Origin: Bacillota bacterium | GTDB lineage: Bacteria; Bacillota; Clostridia; Peptostreptococcales; Anaerovoracaceae | Assembly (NCBI GenBank): GCA_028724585.1 | Contig: JAQYCQ010000019.1 | Location: 93,017 to 157,016 of the forward strand | Reading direction: 5' to 3' | Length of the DNA: 64,000 nucleotides | Part shown: positions 26,301 to 33,344 of the stretch, piece after piece | Layout of the letters: the number at the start of each line of letters is the position of its first letter | Position numbering within the stretch: position 1 is the stretch's first letter | Notes under the pieces: generated by a model | Database searches by the model: none | What the model was told of the DNA's origin: nothing | The model's input: only the letters and a program-made list of their open reading frames with translations | Position numbers and translations under genes: made by a program

Positions 26301-26803
26301 TGATAGATAAAGACAGATTCGAGTTCTGCTACATAGTAGATTTCCCTATGTACGAGATCAACGAAGAGACAGGCAAGCTGGACTTCACGCATAACCCGTT
26401 CTCCATGCCTCAGGGCGAGATGGACGCGCTCATGAACAAGGATCCGCTCGATATCTACGCTTACCAGTACGATATAGTCTGCAACGGCTATGAGCTCTCT
26501 TCAGGAGCTGTAAGAAACCACAGGCCTGACATCATGGTCAAGGCCTTCGAGATCGCCGGCTACGATGAAGAGGTCGTTAAGAAGAAGTTCGGAGCTCTCT
26601 ACCATGCTTTCCAGTACGGAGCGCCTCCTCACGCGGGAATGGCTCCGGGAGTCGACAGGATAGTAATGCTGCTGACAGGCGAGGAGAATATCCGTGAGGT
26701 AATCACATTCCCTCTGAACTCCAACGCGGAAGACCTCATGTTCGGTTCGCCGGGCGAGGTTACAGAGCAGCAGCTCAGAGAAGTACATATAAAGATAAGG
26801 TAA
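23321..26803 (+). CDS. gatB: fusion: Asp/Glu-tRNA amidotransferase subunit B + aspartyl-tRNA synthetase
   Basis: 1160-residue single polypeptide. Residues 1 to ~510 are a complete GatB: [13 protein letters not shown], the zinc cysteines (FCGCS...[15 protein letters not shown]), kinase-type domain and the tRNA-binding YqeY-like tail ending [16 protein letters not shown]. Residues ~512-580 form a charged Ala/Glu/Lys-rich, probably helical linker. Residues ~580-1160 are a full bacterial AspRS: OB anticodon domain ([13 protein letters not shown]), motif 2 ([23 protein letters not shown]) region, insertion domain and motif 3 ([12 protein letters not shown]). His615 in RDHGG corresponds to the His seen in non-discriminating AspRS (Leu in E. 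coli), consistent with charging tRNA-Asn with Asp. The protein would combine mischarging and amidation. Confidence 0.95.
   Translation: [1160 protein letters not shown]
24955..24970. promoter_or_regulatory. parS-like ParB binding site 2, inside the GatB-AspRS linker
   Basis: TGTTTCACGTGAAACT, one base from the perfect palindrome at 29089. It encodes part of linker residues 545-550 and lies 3.2 kb before parB. Confidence 0.85.
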
Positions 26804-26834
26804 TCTATCTTTCGGGGGAAAGCCTTTTGCAGAG

Positions 26835-26849
26835 GCTCCCTCCGGGAGC
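26835..26849. repeat. GGA-loop mini-hairpin (copy 7)
   Basis: Perfect stem GCTCCC/GGGAGC with TCC loop, 31 bases after the gatB-aspS stop. Confidence 0.75.
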
Positions 26850-26959
26850 AGGCGCGCGTTTGCGGTTCCGGCTGTTTCGGCAGTTTTCGGGATCGGGACG
26901 GGCGCGTTTTTTCGTGCCGGAACGGCGGGGCGCGGAAGTGTCCGCGGAGCGGTCGTCAG

Positions 26960-27004
26960 CCGGCCGCCGCGGGGAGCATAGGGCGGCCGGGGCGGATTTT
27001 TTTA
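26960..27004 (+). terminator. probable terminator of the gatCAB-aspS operon
   Basis: Stem CCGGCCGCC/GGCGGCCGG (9 bp, 13-base loop), followed after GGCGGA by a seven-T run. Confidence 0.6.
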
Positions 27005-27264
27005 TCATTATTTTTCTTTAAACTCATATAAAACGTTGAAATTGCGAGCTTACAGAACTTTTCTTTATCGCTGTTTTTCTCTTTTTGTATCAGACATTTG
27101 TGTTATACTATATTTGAATTTGCGATAATAATCTTGATCAGCAGCTTTCTCTGAACGGACTGACTCTGGACCCGGTGTTGATATACATTCACATGCTGCT
27201 GCGGCCGGGCGTTTTGCGGGGTCGGTTTTCCTTTTATATTTAACTGAGAACAGGAAGTGAAATA

Positions 27265-28062
27265 TTGGGTAAAGCAATAGCTATTTTTAATCAGAAGGGC
27301 GGCGTAGGCAAAACTACGACTAATATAAATCTCGCCGCGTGCCTGGCTCTCAAGGGCCAGAAGGTACTGCTCCTGGATATAGACCCTCAGGGCAATACGA
27401 CCAGCGGACTTGGCATTTCCAAGAGAGGACTTTCCGACACCATGTATGACGTGCTCATGGTCGATGATTACGATCCGCGACAGGCGGTAAAACATACCAT
27501 GATCGATAATATGGATATAATCCCGGCCAGCGTGGAGCTGGCCGGAGCGGAAGTGGAAATGGTAAAGCTGCAGGGACGCGACAGGCGCCTTAAGACAGCT
27601 CTCGACAAGATAAAAGACGATTACGATTTCATCTTCGTCGACTGTCCGCCTTCGCTGGGACTGCTCACGATAAATTCGCTGACGGCAGTGGACAGCGTGC
27701 TCATACCGATCCAGTGCGAGTTCTACGCGCTCGAGGGAGTGAGCCAGCTGATGAGCACCATCGCTCTCGTCAAGAAGAGTATGAACAGAAGCCTGACTAT
27801 ACAGGGCGTTATCCTCAGCATGTTCGACGGCAGGACGAACCTTTCCATCCAGGTGGTGGAGGAAGTAAAGAAGTATTTCAAGGAAAAGGTCTACAGCACG
27901 GTCATTCCGAGAAATGTCAGGCTGGCGGAAGCTCCGGGTTACGGGCTGCCTATCGTGGAGTACGATCCCCGTTCGGCGGGTGCCAAGGCCTACATGCAGT
28001 TCGCTGACGAATTCCTGAAGCAGGAAAAGAAGCGGGCGAAGAAGGCAGCAGGCGATAGGTAA
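27265..28062 (+). CDS. parA: chromosome partitioning ATPase ParA (Soj)
   Basis: 265-residue deviant Walker ATPase that works with ParB-parS in origin segregation and influences DnaA. The Walker A motif with the signature lysine is KGGVGKTTT at residues 11-19, Walker A' is DIDPQGNTTSGLG, and Walker B is FIFVDCPPSLGLLT. It starts with TTG at 27265 behind AGGAAGTGA; the next in-frame methionine would remove the P-loop. parB follows after 106 bases. The spacing and presence of three parS-like sites support the chromosomal (Soj/Spo0J) role rather than a plasmid origin. Confidence 0.96.
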   Translation: MGKAIAIFNQKGGVGKTTTNINLAACLALKGQKVLLLDIDPQGNTTSGLGISKRGLSDTMYDVLMVDDYDPRQAVKHTMIDNMDIIPASVELAGAEVEMVKLQGRDRRLKTALDKIKDDYDFIFVDCPPSLGLLTINSLTAVDSVLIPIQCEFYALEGVSQLMSTIALVKKSMNRSLTIQGVILSMFDGRTNLSIQVVEEVKKYFKEKVYSTVIPRNVRLAEAPGYGLPIVEYDPRSAGAKAYMQFADEFLKQEKKRAKKAAGDR

Positions 28063-28168
28063 TAGATAGATAACAGAGGGATAAAACTGATAGTCAGACG
28101 CGATCCGCCGGCGTGTACGGGCGGCAGCTATGTGAAACAATGATAAAGGACATTGGGGAGATATAAAG

Positions 28169-29062
28169 ATGGCAGGAAGATCCGGGAGCAAAAAAGGAGG
28201 CGGTCTGGGCCGCGGCCTCGACATATTATTTGAGGACTCTATGATAAACGACGAGGTCTCAGTGGAAAATAAAGGGGAGAACAATTCGATAAATTTCATA
28301 AGCGTATCGGATATTTTTCCGAATTCCGCTCAGCCGAGAAAGCGTTTTGATGAGGCAAAGCTGAAAGCGCTGGCCGATTCTATAAAGGAGCACGGAGTGC
28401 TGCAGCCGATAATAGTCAGGCCTCACGCCAGCAGATATGAGATAGTGGCAGGCGAGCGCAGGTGGCGGGCGTCGAAGATGGCAGGGCTGGAGGAAGTGCC
28501 TTGTATCGTGCATGATTTCACGGACCGCGAGAACATGCTCATGGCGCTCATCGAGAACATGCAGAGAGAAGACCTGAACCCGGTCGAGGAGGCAAACGCC
28601 TTCCACGAGATGATGAATATGTACGGACTGACTCATGAAGAGATCTCGAAGACAGTAGGAAGGAGCAGGCCTTACATCACCAACTCCATGAGGCTGCTCA
28701 AGCTTCCGCAGGAGGTTCAGGAGCTCATATCCGAAGGAAAACTTTCCGGCGGACACGCCAGGGCCCTGGCAGGAGTCGGCGATACTGACGAACAGTTAAG
28801 GCTGGCCAGGCTCTGTGTAGAGAAAAAACTGTCCGTGAGACAGCTCGAAAAAATGATAAGCAACAACGAGAGCCGCAGCGCCAAGAAGGGGCGCACGCGT
28901 GATCCGGAGATAAAAGCTGCCGAGGAACGCCTGACAAAAATCGTAGGCGGCAGGGTCAGCCTTCCGTCATCAAAGAAAAAGGGCAAGATAGAGATACATT
29001 TTTCATCGCCTGAACAGCTCGACAGCATCATCAAAAAGCTGAGCGAGATCAGCGAAGATTAG
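28169..29062 (+). CDS. parB: chromosome partitioning protein ParB (Spo0J)
   Basis: 297-residue CTP-dependent DNA clamp that loads at parS. The N-terminus carries a GLGRGLDILFED segment like the ParA-stimulating peptide, followed by the CTP-binding domain (QPRKRFDEAKLKALADSI; HGVLQPIIVRP; GERRWRASKMAGL), the helix-turn-helix domain (TVGRSRPYITNSMRLLKLP) and a C-terminal dimerisation region after ~residue 240. RBS GGGGAG. A perfect parS palindrome lies 27 bases after the stop, and two near-perfect sites lie at 24955 and 6832. Confidence 0.97.
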   Translation: MAGRSGSKKGGGLGRGLDILFEDSMINDEVSVENKGENNSINFISVSDIFPNSAQPRKRFDEAKLKALADSIKEHGVLQPIIVRPHASRYEIVAGERRWRASKMAGLEEVPCIVHDFTDRENMLMALIENMQREDLNPVEEANAFHEMMNMYGLTHEEISKTVGRSRPYITNSMRLLKLPQEVQELISEGKLSGGHARALAGVGDTDEQLRLARLCVEKKLSVRQLEKMISNNESRSAKKGRTRDPEIKAAEERLTKIVGGRVSLPSSKKKGKIEIHFSSPEQLDSIIKKLSEISED

Positions 29063-29088
29063 CGATAAAACCGAAAACTGTATCGTGT

Positions 29089-29104
29089 TGTTTCACGTGA
29101 AACA
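29089..29104. promoter_or_regulatory. parS site 3 (perfect palindrome)
   Basis: TGTTTCACGTGAAACA, a fully symmetric 16-mer and the symmetric form of the Bacillus parS consensus, directly downstream of parB. Confidence 0.93.
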
Positions 29105-29115
29105 TGGAGGTAAAA

Positions 29116-29610
29116 ATGCGCAGAAAAGACAGAGAGATAACCGATCTGGACGAGATAGTAGAGAAGGTTATCGATAGATCAGACGTCATCAGGCTGGGCC
29201 TGGCGGACGGCGATTATCCGTATATCGTTCCCATGAATTACGGATATCAGTATAAAGACGGACAGCTGGAGTTTTACGTTCACGGAGCAGAGTCCGGCCG
29301 CAAAATGGAGCTCATCAGCAGAAACCCGGTATGCTCCTTCGAGATAGACACGGGCCACCGTCCGGTATTTATAATGGACAAGAAATATGCCACCATGAAT
29401 TTCGAGTCAGCTATGGGCAGGGCAGAGATCCACATCATAGAGGACGAGAATGAAAAGGTGCGCATGCTGGACAATCTGGTGGAAAGATGCGACCCGCCTG
29501 AGGGCTTTGTGTATAACGAAAAATCCGTGCCGCACACCGCCGTCATGAAACTCGTCGTAACAGAGATCACCGGCAAGGCCAACCGCAAAAAATCCCAGCC
29601 GGATTACTGA
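29116..29610 (+). CDS. pyridoxamine-5'-phosphate-oxidase-fold (NimA-like) flavoprotein
   Basis: 164-residue split-barrel flavin-binding protein of the NimA/PNPOx-like group. ATG 29116 is chosen because GGAGG lies 5 bases upstream; an earlier in-frame ATG at 29104 overlaps the parS site and the SD. Family features: MRRKDREITDLDEIVEKVI at the start, a strand pair with RLGLADGDYPYIVPMNYGYQ, GAESGRKMELISRNP, and SAMGRAEI. Members bind FMN or heme and some reduce nitroimidazoles, but many are uncharacterised, so substrate is unknown. It is probably monocistronic or a tail gene of parAB. Confidence 0.85.
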   Translation: MRRKDREITDLDEIVEKVIDRSDVIRLGLADGDYPYIVPMNYGYQYKDGQLEFYVHGAESGRKMELISRNPVCSFEIDTGHRPVFIMDKKYATMNFESAMGRAEIHIIEDENEKVRMLDNLVERCDPPEGFVYNEKSVPHTAVMKLVVTEITGKANRKKSQPDY

Positions 29611-29752
29611 TCAGGACCGGCAGTTCTGATATATGCCGGCGGCCCTGATCCGGGCCGGCAGTCCTGATTCCGGTCCATCAGTCCGCCCATGACCGCGGTG
29701 TGCGGCTTGCGACCGCTCCGCGGACAGGAGCGGCGTCATTACGCCAAAAAGA

Positions 29753-29779
29753 GCGCTGGATACGCCAGCGCCCTTTTTT
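29753..29779. terminator. bidirectional terminator
   Basis: Stem GCGCTGG/CCAGCGC with an ATACG loop, T-run on the plus strand and A-run before it for the opposite direction, between convergent genes. An imperfect mini-hairpin (GACCGCTCCGCGGAC) lies at 29711-29725. Confidence 0.8.
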
Positions 29780-29850
29780 CATGTGCCGCCGCCGATCGCG
29801 CGGCCGTTTTTATTTTATATTATATGTTTCGCGTATATGTTTCACGGAGC

Positions 29851-30399
29851 CTATCTTTTGTAGGGCTCCATTCCTATGTTAGCCAGCTCGTCCGCGCGGT
29901 TGTTCATCCTGGTGACGTAGAGAAAGTCTTCATAGTTAAAAGACGATCCGTTGTTGGAGATGAATTTCTTGTATCTCTTGTTGAGGTCAGCCTGGCTGGC
30001 CTTATCTACATCCACATGCCCTTTGACTATATAGAAATTTATACTGTGCTGTGAAGTGAGCGCCAGGAGCTGCTGCCACAGCTCTTTGTTTTTTACGGGT
30101 TCTTTAGAAGCGTTCTTCCAGCCGTTCTTCTGCCAGTTTACGTACCATTTTTTTCTGAAGCAGTCCATGAGGTAGGTGGAGTCGGAGAATACGTCTATCT
30201 CCAGCCCGGTCCTTTTCAGGCATGACAGAGCCTGGATCAGGGCGGTCATCTCCATCTTGTTATTGGTAGTGTCGGCCTCGCCGCCGCAGAGCTCTTTTTT
30301 AGATCCGCCCCATTCGAGTATAGCTCCCCAGCCGCCGGCGTTCTCCTGTTTCTGATTGTTGGAGCAGGCCCCATCGGTATATATCTTAAGTTTAGCCAT
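29851..30399 (-). CDS. rnhA: ribonuclease HI
   Basis: 182-residue RNase H1 that removes the RNA strand of RNA-DNA hybrids. The start is the methionine of MAKLKIYTDGACSNNQ, preceded by GAGGAAGCG; a longer frame to 30462 adds residues with no family match. The carboxylate active site is visible: Asp in YTDGACSNN, Glu in NNKMEMTALIQAL, Asp in VFSDSTYLMDC and Asp in MNNRADELAN. The VNWQKNGWKNASKEPVKNKELW basic region is typical of bacterial RNase HI. An unusual ~25-residue insertion (KRYKKFISNNGSSFNYEDFL) lies before the last motif. Confidence 0.94.
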   Translation of the reverse strand: MAKLKIYTDGACSNNQKQENAGGWGAILEWGGSKKELCGGEADTTNNKMEMTALIQALSCLKRTGLEIDVFSDSTYLMDCFRKKWYVNWQKNGWKNASKEPVKNKELWQQLLALTSQHSINFYIVKGHVDVDKASQADLNKRYKKFISNNGSSFNYEDFLYVTRMNNRADELANIGMEPYKR

Positions 30400-30550
30400 T
30401 TTCGCTTCCTCTTTTTCTATCTGTAGAGCAGGGCAGAAACGCGCCTGCAGCTTTATCTCCATTTTATTAATTAAACTTCATGCGTGAAACATCCTGAAAG
30501 CATGATCCGGCTCCCGCCGCACATTAAATAATACATATCGTGATCGTATT

Positions 30551-30589
30551 TGTAAACATACAGTAATCCGGGTGTAACACAACTGTAAT
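30551..30589 (+). promoter_or_regulatory. tandem WalR (YycF) boxes
   Basis: TGTAAC-ACAAC-TGTAAT at 30573-30589 is a perfect match to the WalR box TGTWAH-N5-TGTWAH. A second site, TGTAAA-CATAC-AGTAAT at 30551-30567, has one mismatch. The two are 22 bases apart, on the same DNA face. The first box covers the expected -35 of a TATAAT at 30600-30605. Confidence 0.75.
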
Positions 30590-30599
30590 ATTTAGAAGA

Positions 30600-30605
30600 T
30601 ATAAT
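30600..30605 (+). promoter_or_regulatory. -10 element of the yycH-like operon
   Basis: TATAAT with no recognisable -35; the WalR box occupies that place, as expected for an activator-dependent promoter. Confidence 0.6.
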
Positions 30606-30684
30606 TATTACGTATATGTTTAATATGCGATAGGTATGCGCTGCCGGGATCCGCCCATCTGGGCGGGAGGAAGTCTCATATTCG

Positions 30685-32280
30685 ATGACTCAAGGATCCG
30701 GCGGCCTTTTTGTTAGTGATATATATAGCGATACAATGGCAGGAAAAATAAAAGATACTCTGATCGCTGCGGTCCTGATATCTTTTCTTGTTGTCATATA
30801 TGTGCTGGGACAGAACTATTCTTTTTTCGACGGAGTGAAGCCCCTGTCAGTCAACAGCGGCAGTACTGCAGCTTCAGTAGAGGCTATGGATCTTTCGGAG
30901 CCGGATAAGATCATAGTCAGCAGCGGCAGCGGCCAGATGTACTCGGTGGATCCGGACCGTAAGCTTGAGCGCGGATACCAGGCTCAAGGAGTGTCTGATC
31001 CGACCCTTTACGCCAGCTTTATGGCTGAGTTCAAGAGCAGGGTCTCGGGATCAGCGGGACTTTCCAAAACCGACGCCTCAAAGTTCAGCCGGGCTGTTTC
31101 AGAGAATTCCGCTTCGGCGGTATACAGCTTCAGAATAACTCTCGAGGACCTTGAAAGCTGTGCCGGGATAGAGGATAAGACCGGCGGTTCCGATAAAGTC
31201 AGGCCTTCTATCATAGTCATACCGGCCTACGACAGGAATTCAGCGTACATCTGGGACAGCACGGCAGGGAAATATTACAGGATCAAGTCAGAGAACGATG
31301 CGGGAGTCTGGAGCTCTATGGCAGACGCTCTCGCCGGGACCTCAGACGGAACGGAAACGGCTTACAGGCTTTCGTCTGACACAGGAAAGGGCGCCGGTTT
31401 CGTACCGGACGACCAGGTCCAGCTGCAGATACCGGAGGACAGCTCTTACCTTCCTGAATACAGGGCGAGTGATGAAAGCTCGCTCGACAGGCTGGAAAAG
31501 ATGTTCTTCTCGAAGGGCACGGATTTTGTGAGGATCTCCAGGCGCGCTGACGGAAATGTCTCATACAGGTACAGATACATGCAAAAGGTGCTGACTGTGT
31601 CGGAGTCCGGGCGTGTCTATTACCATGAACAGTTCGACAGCGACCGGTACGAAGAAAAGGACTTCAGCGAATCGCTCAGGATCGCCGCGTCATACATAGA
31701 GTCACACGGCGGACTTCCCGACAGCAGCGGTGTAAAGGTCTTCCTTAAAAAGGCCGACAGGAAAGCAATAGACAAGAAATATAAAGGCTATGATTTCGAA
31801 TTCGGGATCAGCTATAAAGGGATGAGGCTGGTCTATCCGGAGAATGAAGGCGACATGCTCAGCGTCAGCGTGAGAGGCGGACAGGTCACAGGCTATTTCA
31901 GGGATCTGCCGACGCTGGAGGACGAGGGCTCGGGCGCGGCTTCTCCCGAGACGGCGGAAAAGGCAGAGGTGCAGGCTCAGCCCCTGTCACAGATAGTGAG
32001 CGCCAACGCCTCTGAGCTGGCGTCCGCTTTAGACAGCAGAACGGCTGAAACAGATCTGCAGGAGATCACGGACAGCATACGTTCGGCAGAGATCTGCCTC
32101 TACAGAGTGCCTGATGGCATGGACCCGGAAGCGGCAGCTTCCGGAAGGTCGACGGAGTCGACGTCAGCTGACAGGCTCGTTCCCGCCTGGCACATTTCAG
32201 CGGGTGACAGGGATTTCTGGTTCAGGGCTTCTGACGGAGTTTTCATAGCGTCGGACAATACGGCAGGTGAGAAAAACTGA
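30685..32280 (+). CDS. YycH/YycI-like membrane-anchored protein
   Basis: 531-residue protein with one transmembrane anchor (about residues 24-45, DTLIAAVLISFLVVIYVLGQ) and a large extracytoplasmic region. By position before yycJ and htrA, and by architecture, it corresponds to YycH/YycI, the proteins that bind WalK outside the membrane and tune its activity. Sequence similarity is weak to the eye; repeats such as YRYRYMQKVLTVSESGRVYYHEQF and the Y-rich beta pattern fit the YycI-type fold. SD GGGAGGAAG lies ~12 bases before the ATG. walR/walK are 19 kb away, so the Bacillus-type walRKHIJ operon is split. A terminator follows. Confidence 0.7.
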   Translation: MTQGSGGLFVSDIYSDTMAGKIKDTLIAAVLISFLVVIYVLGQNYSFFDGVKPLSVNSGSTAASVEAMDLSEPDKIIVSSGSGQMYSVDPDRKLERGYQAQGVSDPTLYASFMAEFKSRVSGSAGLSKTDASKFSRAVSENSASAVYSFRITLEDLESCAGIEDKTGGSDKVRPSIIVIPAYDRNSAYIWDSTAGKYYRIKSENDAGVWSSMADALAGTSDGTETAYRLSSDTGKGAGFVPDDQVQLQIPEDSSYLPEYRASDESSLDRLEKMFFSKGTDFVRISRRADGNVSYRYRYMQKVLTVSESGRVYYHEQFDSDRYEEKDFSESLRIAASYIESHGGLPDSSGVKVFLKKADRKAIDKKYKGYDFEFGISYKGMRLVYPENEGDMLSVSVRGGQVTGYFRDLPTLEDEGSGAASPETAEKAEVQAQPLSQIVSANASELASALDSRTAETDLQEITDSIRSAEICLYRVPDGMDPEAAASGRSTESTSADRLVPAWHISAGDRDFWFRASDGVFIASDNTAGEKN

Positions 32281-32341
32281 GTGGCTGGAGAAGCTTTAGA
32301 CTCCAGAAGAGAAAAAACGCGGGATGATGCTCCCGGTGCAG

Positions 32342-32368
32342 CAGCGGTCTTTTACGGCCGCTGTTTTT
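32342..32368 (+). terminator. intrinsic terminator after the yycH-like gene
   Basis: Stem CAGCGGTC/GGCCGCTG with a TTTTAC loop, then TTTTTCT. Confidence 0.75.
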
Positions 32369-32369
32369 C

Positions 32370-32397
32370 TTTACTGCAGGTTCAAATGGGTTATAAT
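32370..32397 (+). promoter_or_regulatory. promoter of yycJ-htrA
   Basis: TTTACT (32370-32375), 16 bases, TATAAT (32392-32397), immediately after the terminator and 127 bases before yycJ. Confidence 0.6.
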
Positions 32398-32523
32398 AGA
32401 GTTCAGAAATTTTGGTTCCACTATGGACCTTATATCAATATTTCACAGCGGCTTCATTGTTTCATCACAGTGGAGTTGTAAATTACAGGATGTAAGAAGA
32501 ATTACATTCAGACAGGAGCAGGC

Positions 32524-33321
32524 ATGGCATTAAGCGTTTGTTCATTCGCCAGCGGCAGCAGCGGAAACTGCTATCTCGTGAGAAGCAGCGATACCGCTAT
32601 ACTGATCGACGCGGGAATAAGCACAAAGAGAATACACGATTCCATGGGAAAGATCGGCGTTGACAGATCGTCTATAGATGGAGTCTTCATCACCCACGAG
32701 CACTCTGACCACGTAAAGGGACTGAGGGTGCTGACGAAAAAGAATCCGGACTGGAGGATCTACACATCTGAAGGCACGGGCGAGCAGATAAAGGACAGCA
32801 TCTTCGACCAGTCCAGACTCAACTGCTTCGAGGCGGGCGACATGATAGAAGTCGGGGACATGAAAGTCCAGTCCATAAAGATCTCTCACGATGCCGCGGA
32901 CCCGGTGTGCTACTCAGTGTCGGCAGAGGGATCGAACCTGCTGATAATGACCGATACAGGATTCGTTCCCAACGAAGCCGCCTCCAGAATGCGCGGCGCT
33001 GATATCATAGTCATGGAAGCAAACCACGAGGTGAACATGCTGAAAGCCGGATCCTACCCTTACCGCCTCAAAATGCGCATACTTGGGGACAGGGGACATC
33101 TGTCAAACGAAACAGCCGGCGAAACTCTTGCTGAAACGATGACCCAGGATCCACGCTACAGGAAGATATACCTCGCTCACCTGAGCAGAGAGAACAACTT
33201 CCCGCGGCTGGCTTTCCAGACGGTCAAGAATATACTTGAAGAGAACCACTTCTATCCGGGACGCGATTTCAGCCTCGATGTCATGAGACGCGATGAGATC
33301 AGCGGAATGGCGACGGTTTAG
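32524..33321 (+). CDS. walJ: metallo-beta-lactamase fold hydrolase YycJ/WalJ
   Basis: 265-residue MBL-fold protein of the YycJ/WalJ group, a nuclease-like family tied to cell-wall and DNA-replication coordination in WalRK organisms. The start reads SVCSFASGSSGNCYLV, typical of YycJ, and the metal motif is THEHSDHVKGL (residues ~59-69). Further metal ligands are the His in KISHDAADPVCYSV, the Asp in IMTDTGFVP, and the late His in YLAHLSRENN. It sits 14 bases before htrA's upstream in-frame start codon and probably shares its transcript, as in Bacillus (walJ-htrC). Confidence 0.93.
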   Translation: MALSVCSFASGSSGNCYLVRSSDTAILIDAGISTKRIHDSMGKIGVDRSSIDGVFITHEHSDHVKGLRVLTKKNPDWRIYTSEGTGEQIKDSIFDQSRLNCFEAGDMIEVGDMKVQSIKISHDAADPVCYSVSAEGSNLLIMTDTGFVPNEAASRMRGADIIVMEANHEVNMLKAGSYPYRLKMRILGDRGHLSNETAGETLAETMTQDPRYRKIYLAHLSRENNFPRLAFQTVKNILEENHFYPGRDFSLDVMRRDEISGMATV

Positions 33322-33344
33322 GAGCAGTTAAGAAGGTGGATTTT

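Larger units (their letters stand above)
26804..27264. other. aspS-parA intergenic region
   Basis: 461 bases without a credible gene. A GC-rich first half holds a perfect mini-hairpin (26835-26849), an imperfect one (26940-26954) and a terminator-like stem (26960-26990) with T-run. An AT-rich second half presumably carries the parA promoter (TATACT at 27104), but no -35 at good spacing was found. Confidence 0.55.

Noticed and set aside
27103..28299. A 398-codon minus-strand frame across parA
   Set aside because: It is antisense to parA, which has all Walker motifs; the composition (Arg/His/Leu-rich) is that of a shadow frame.
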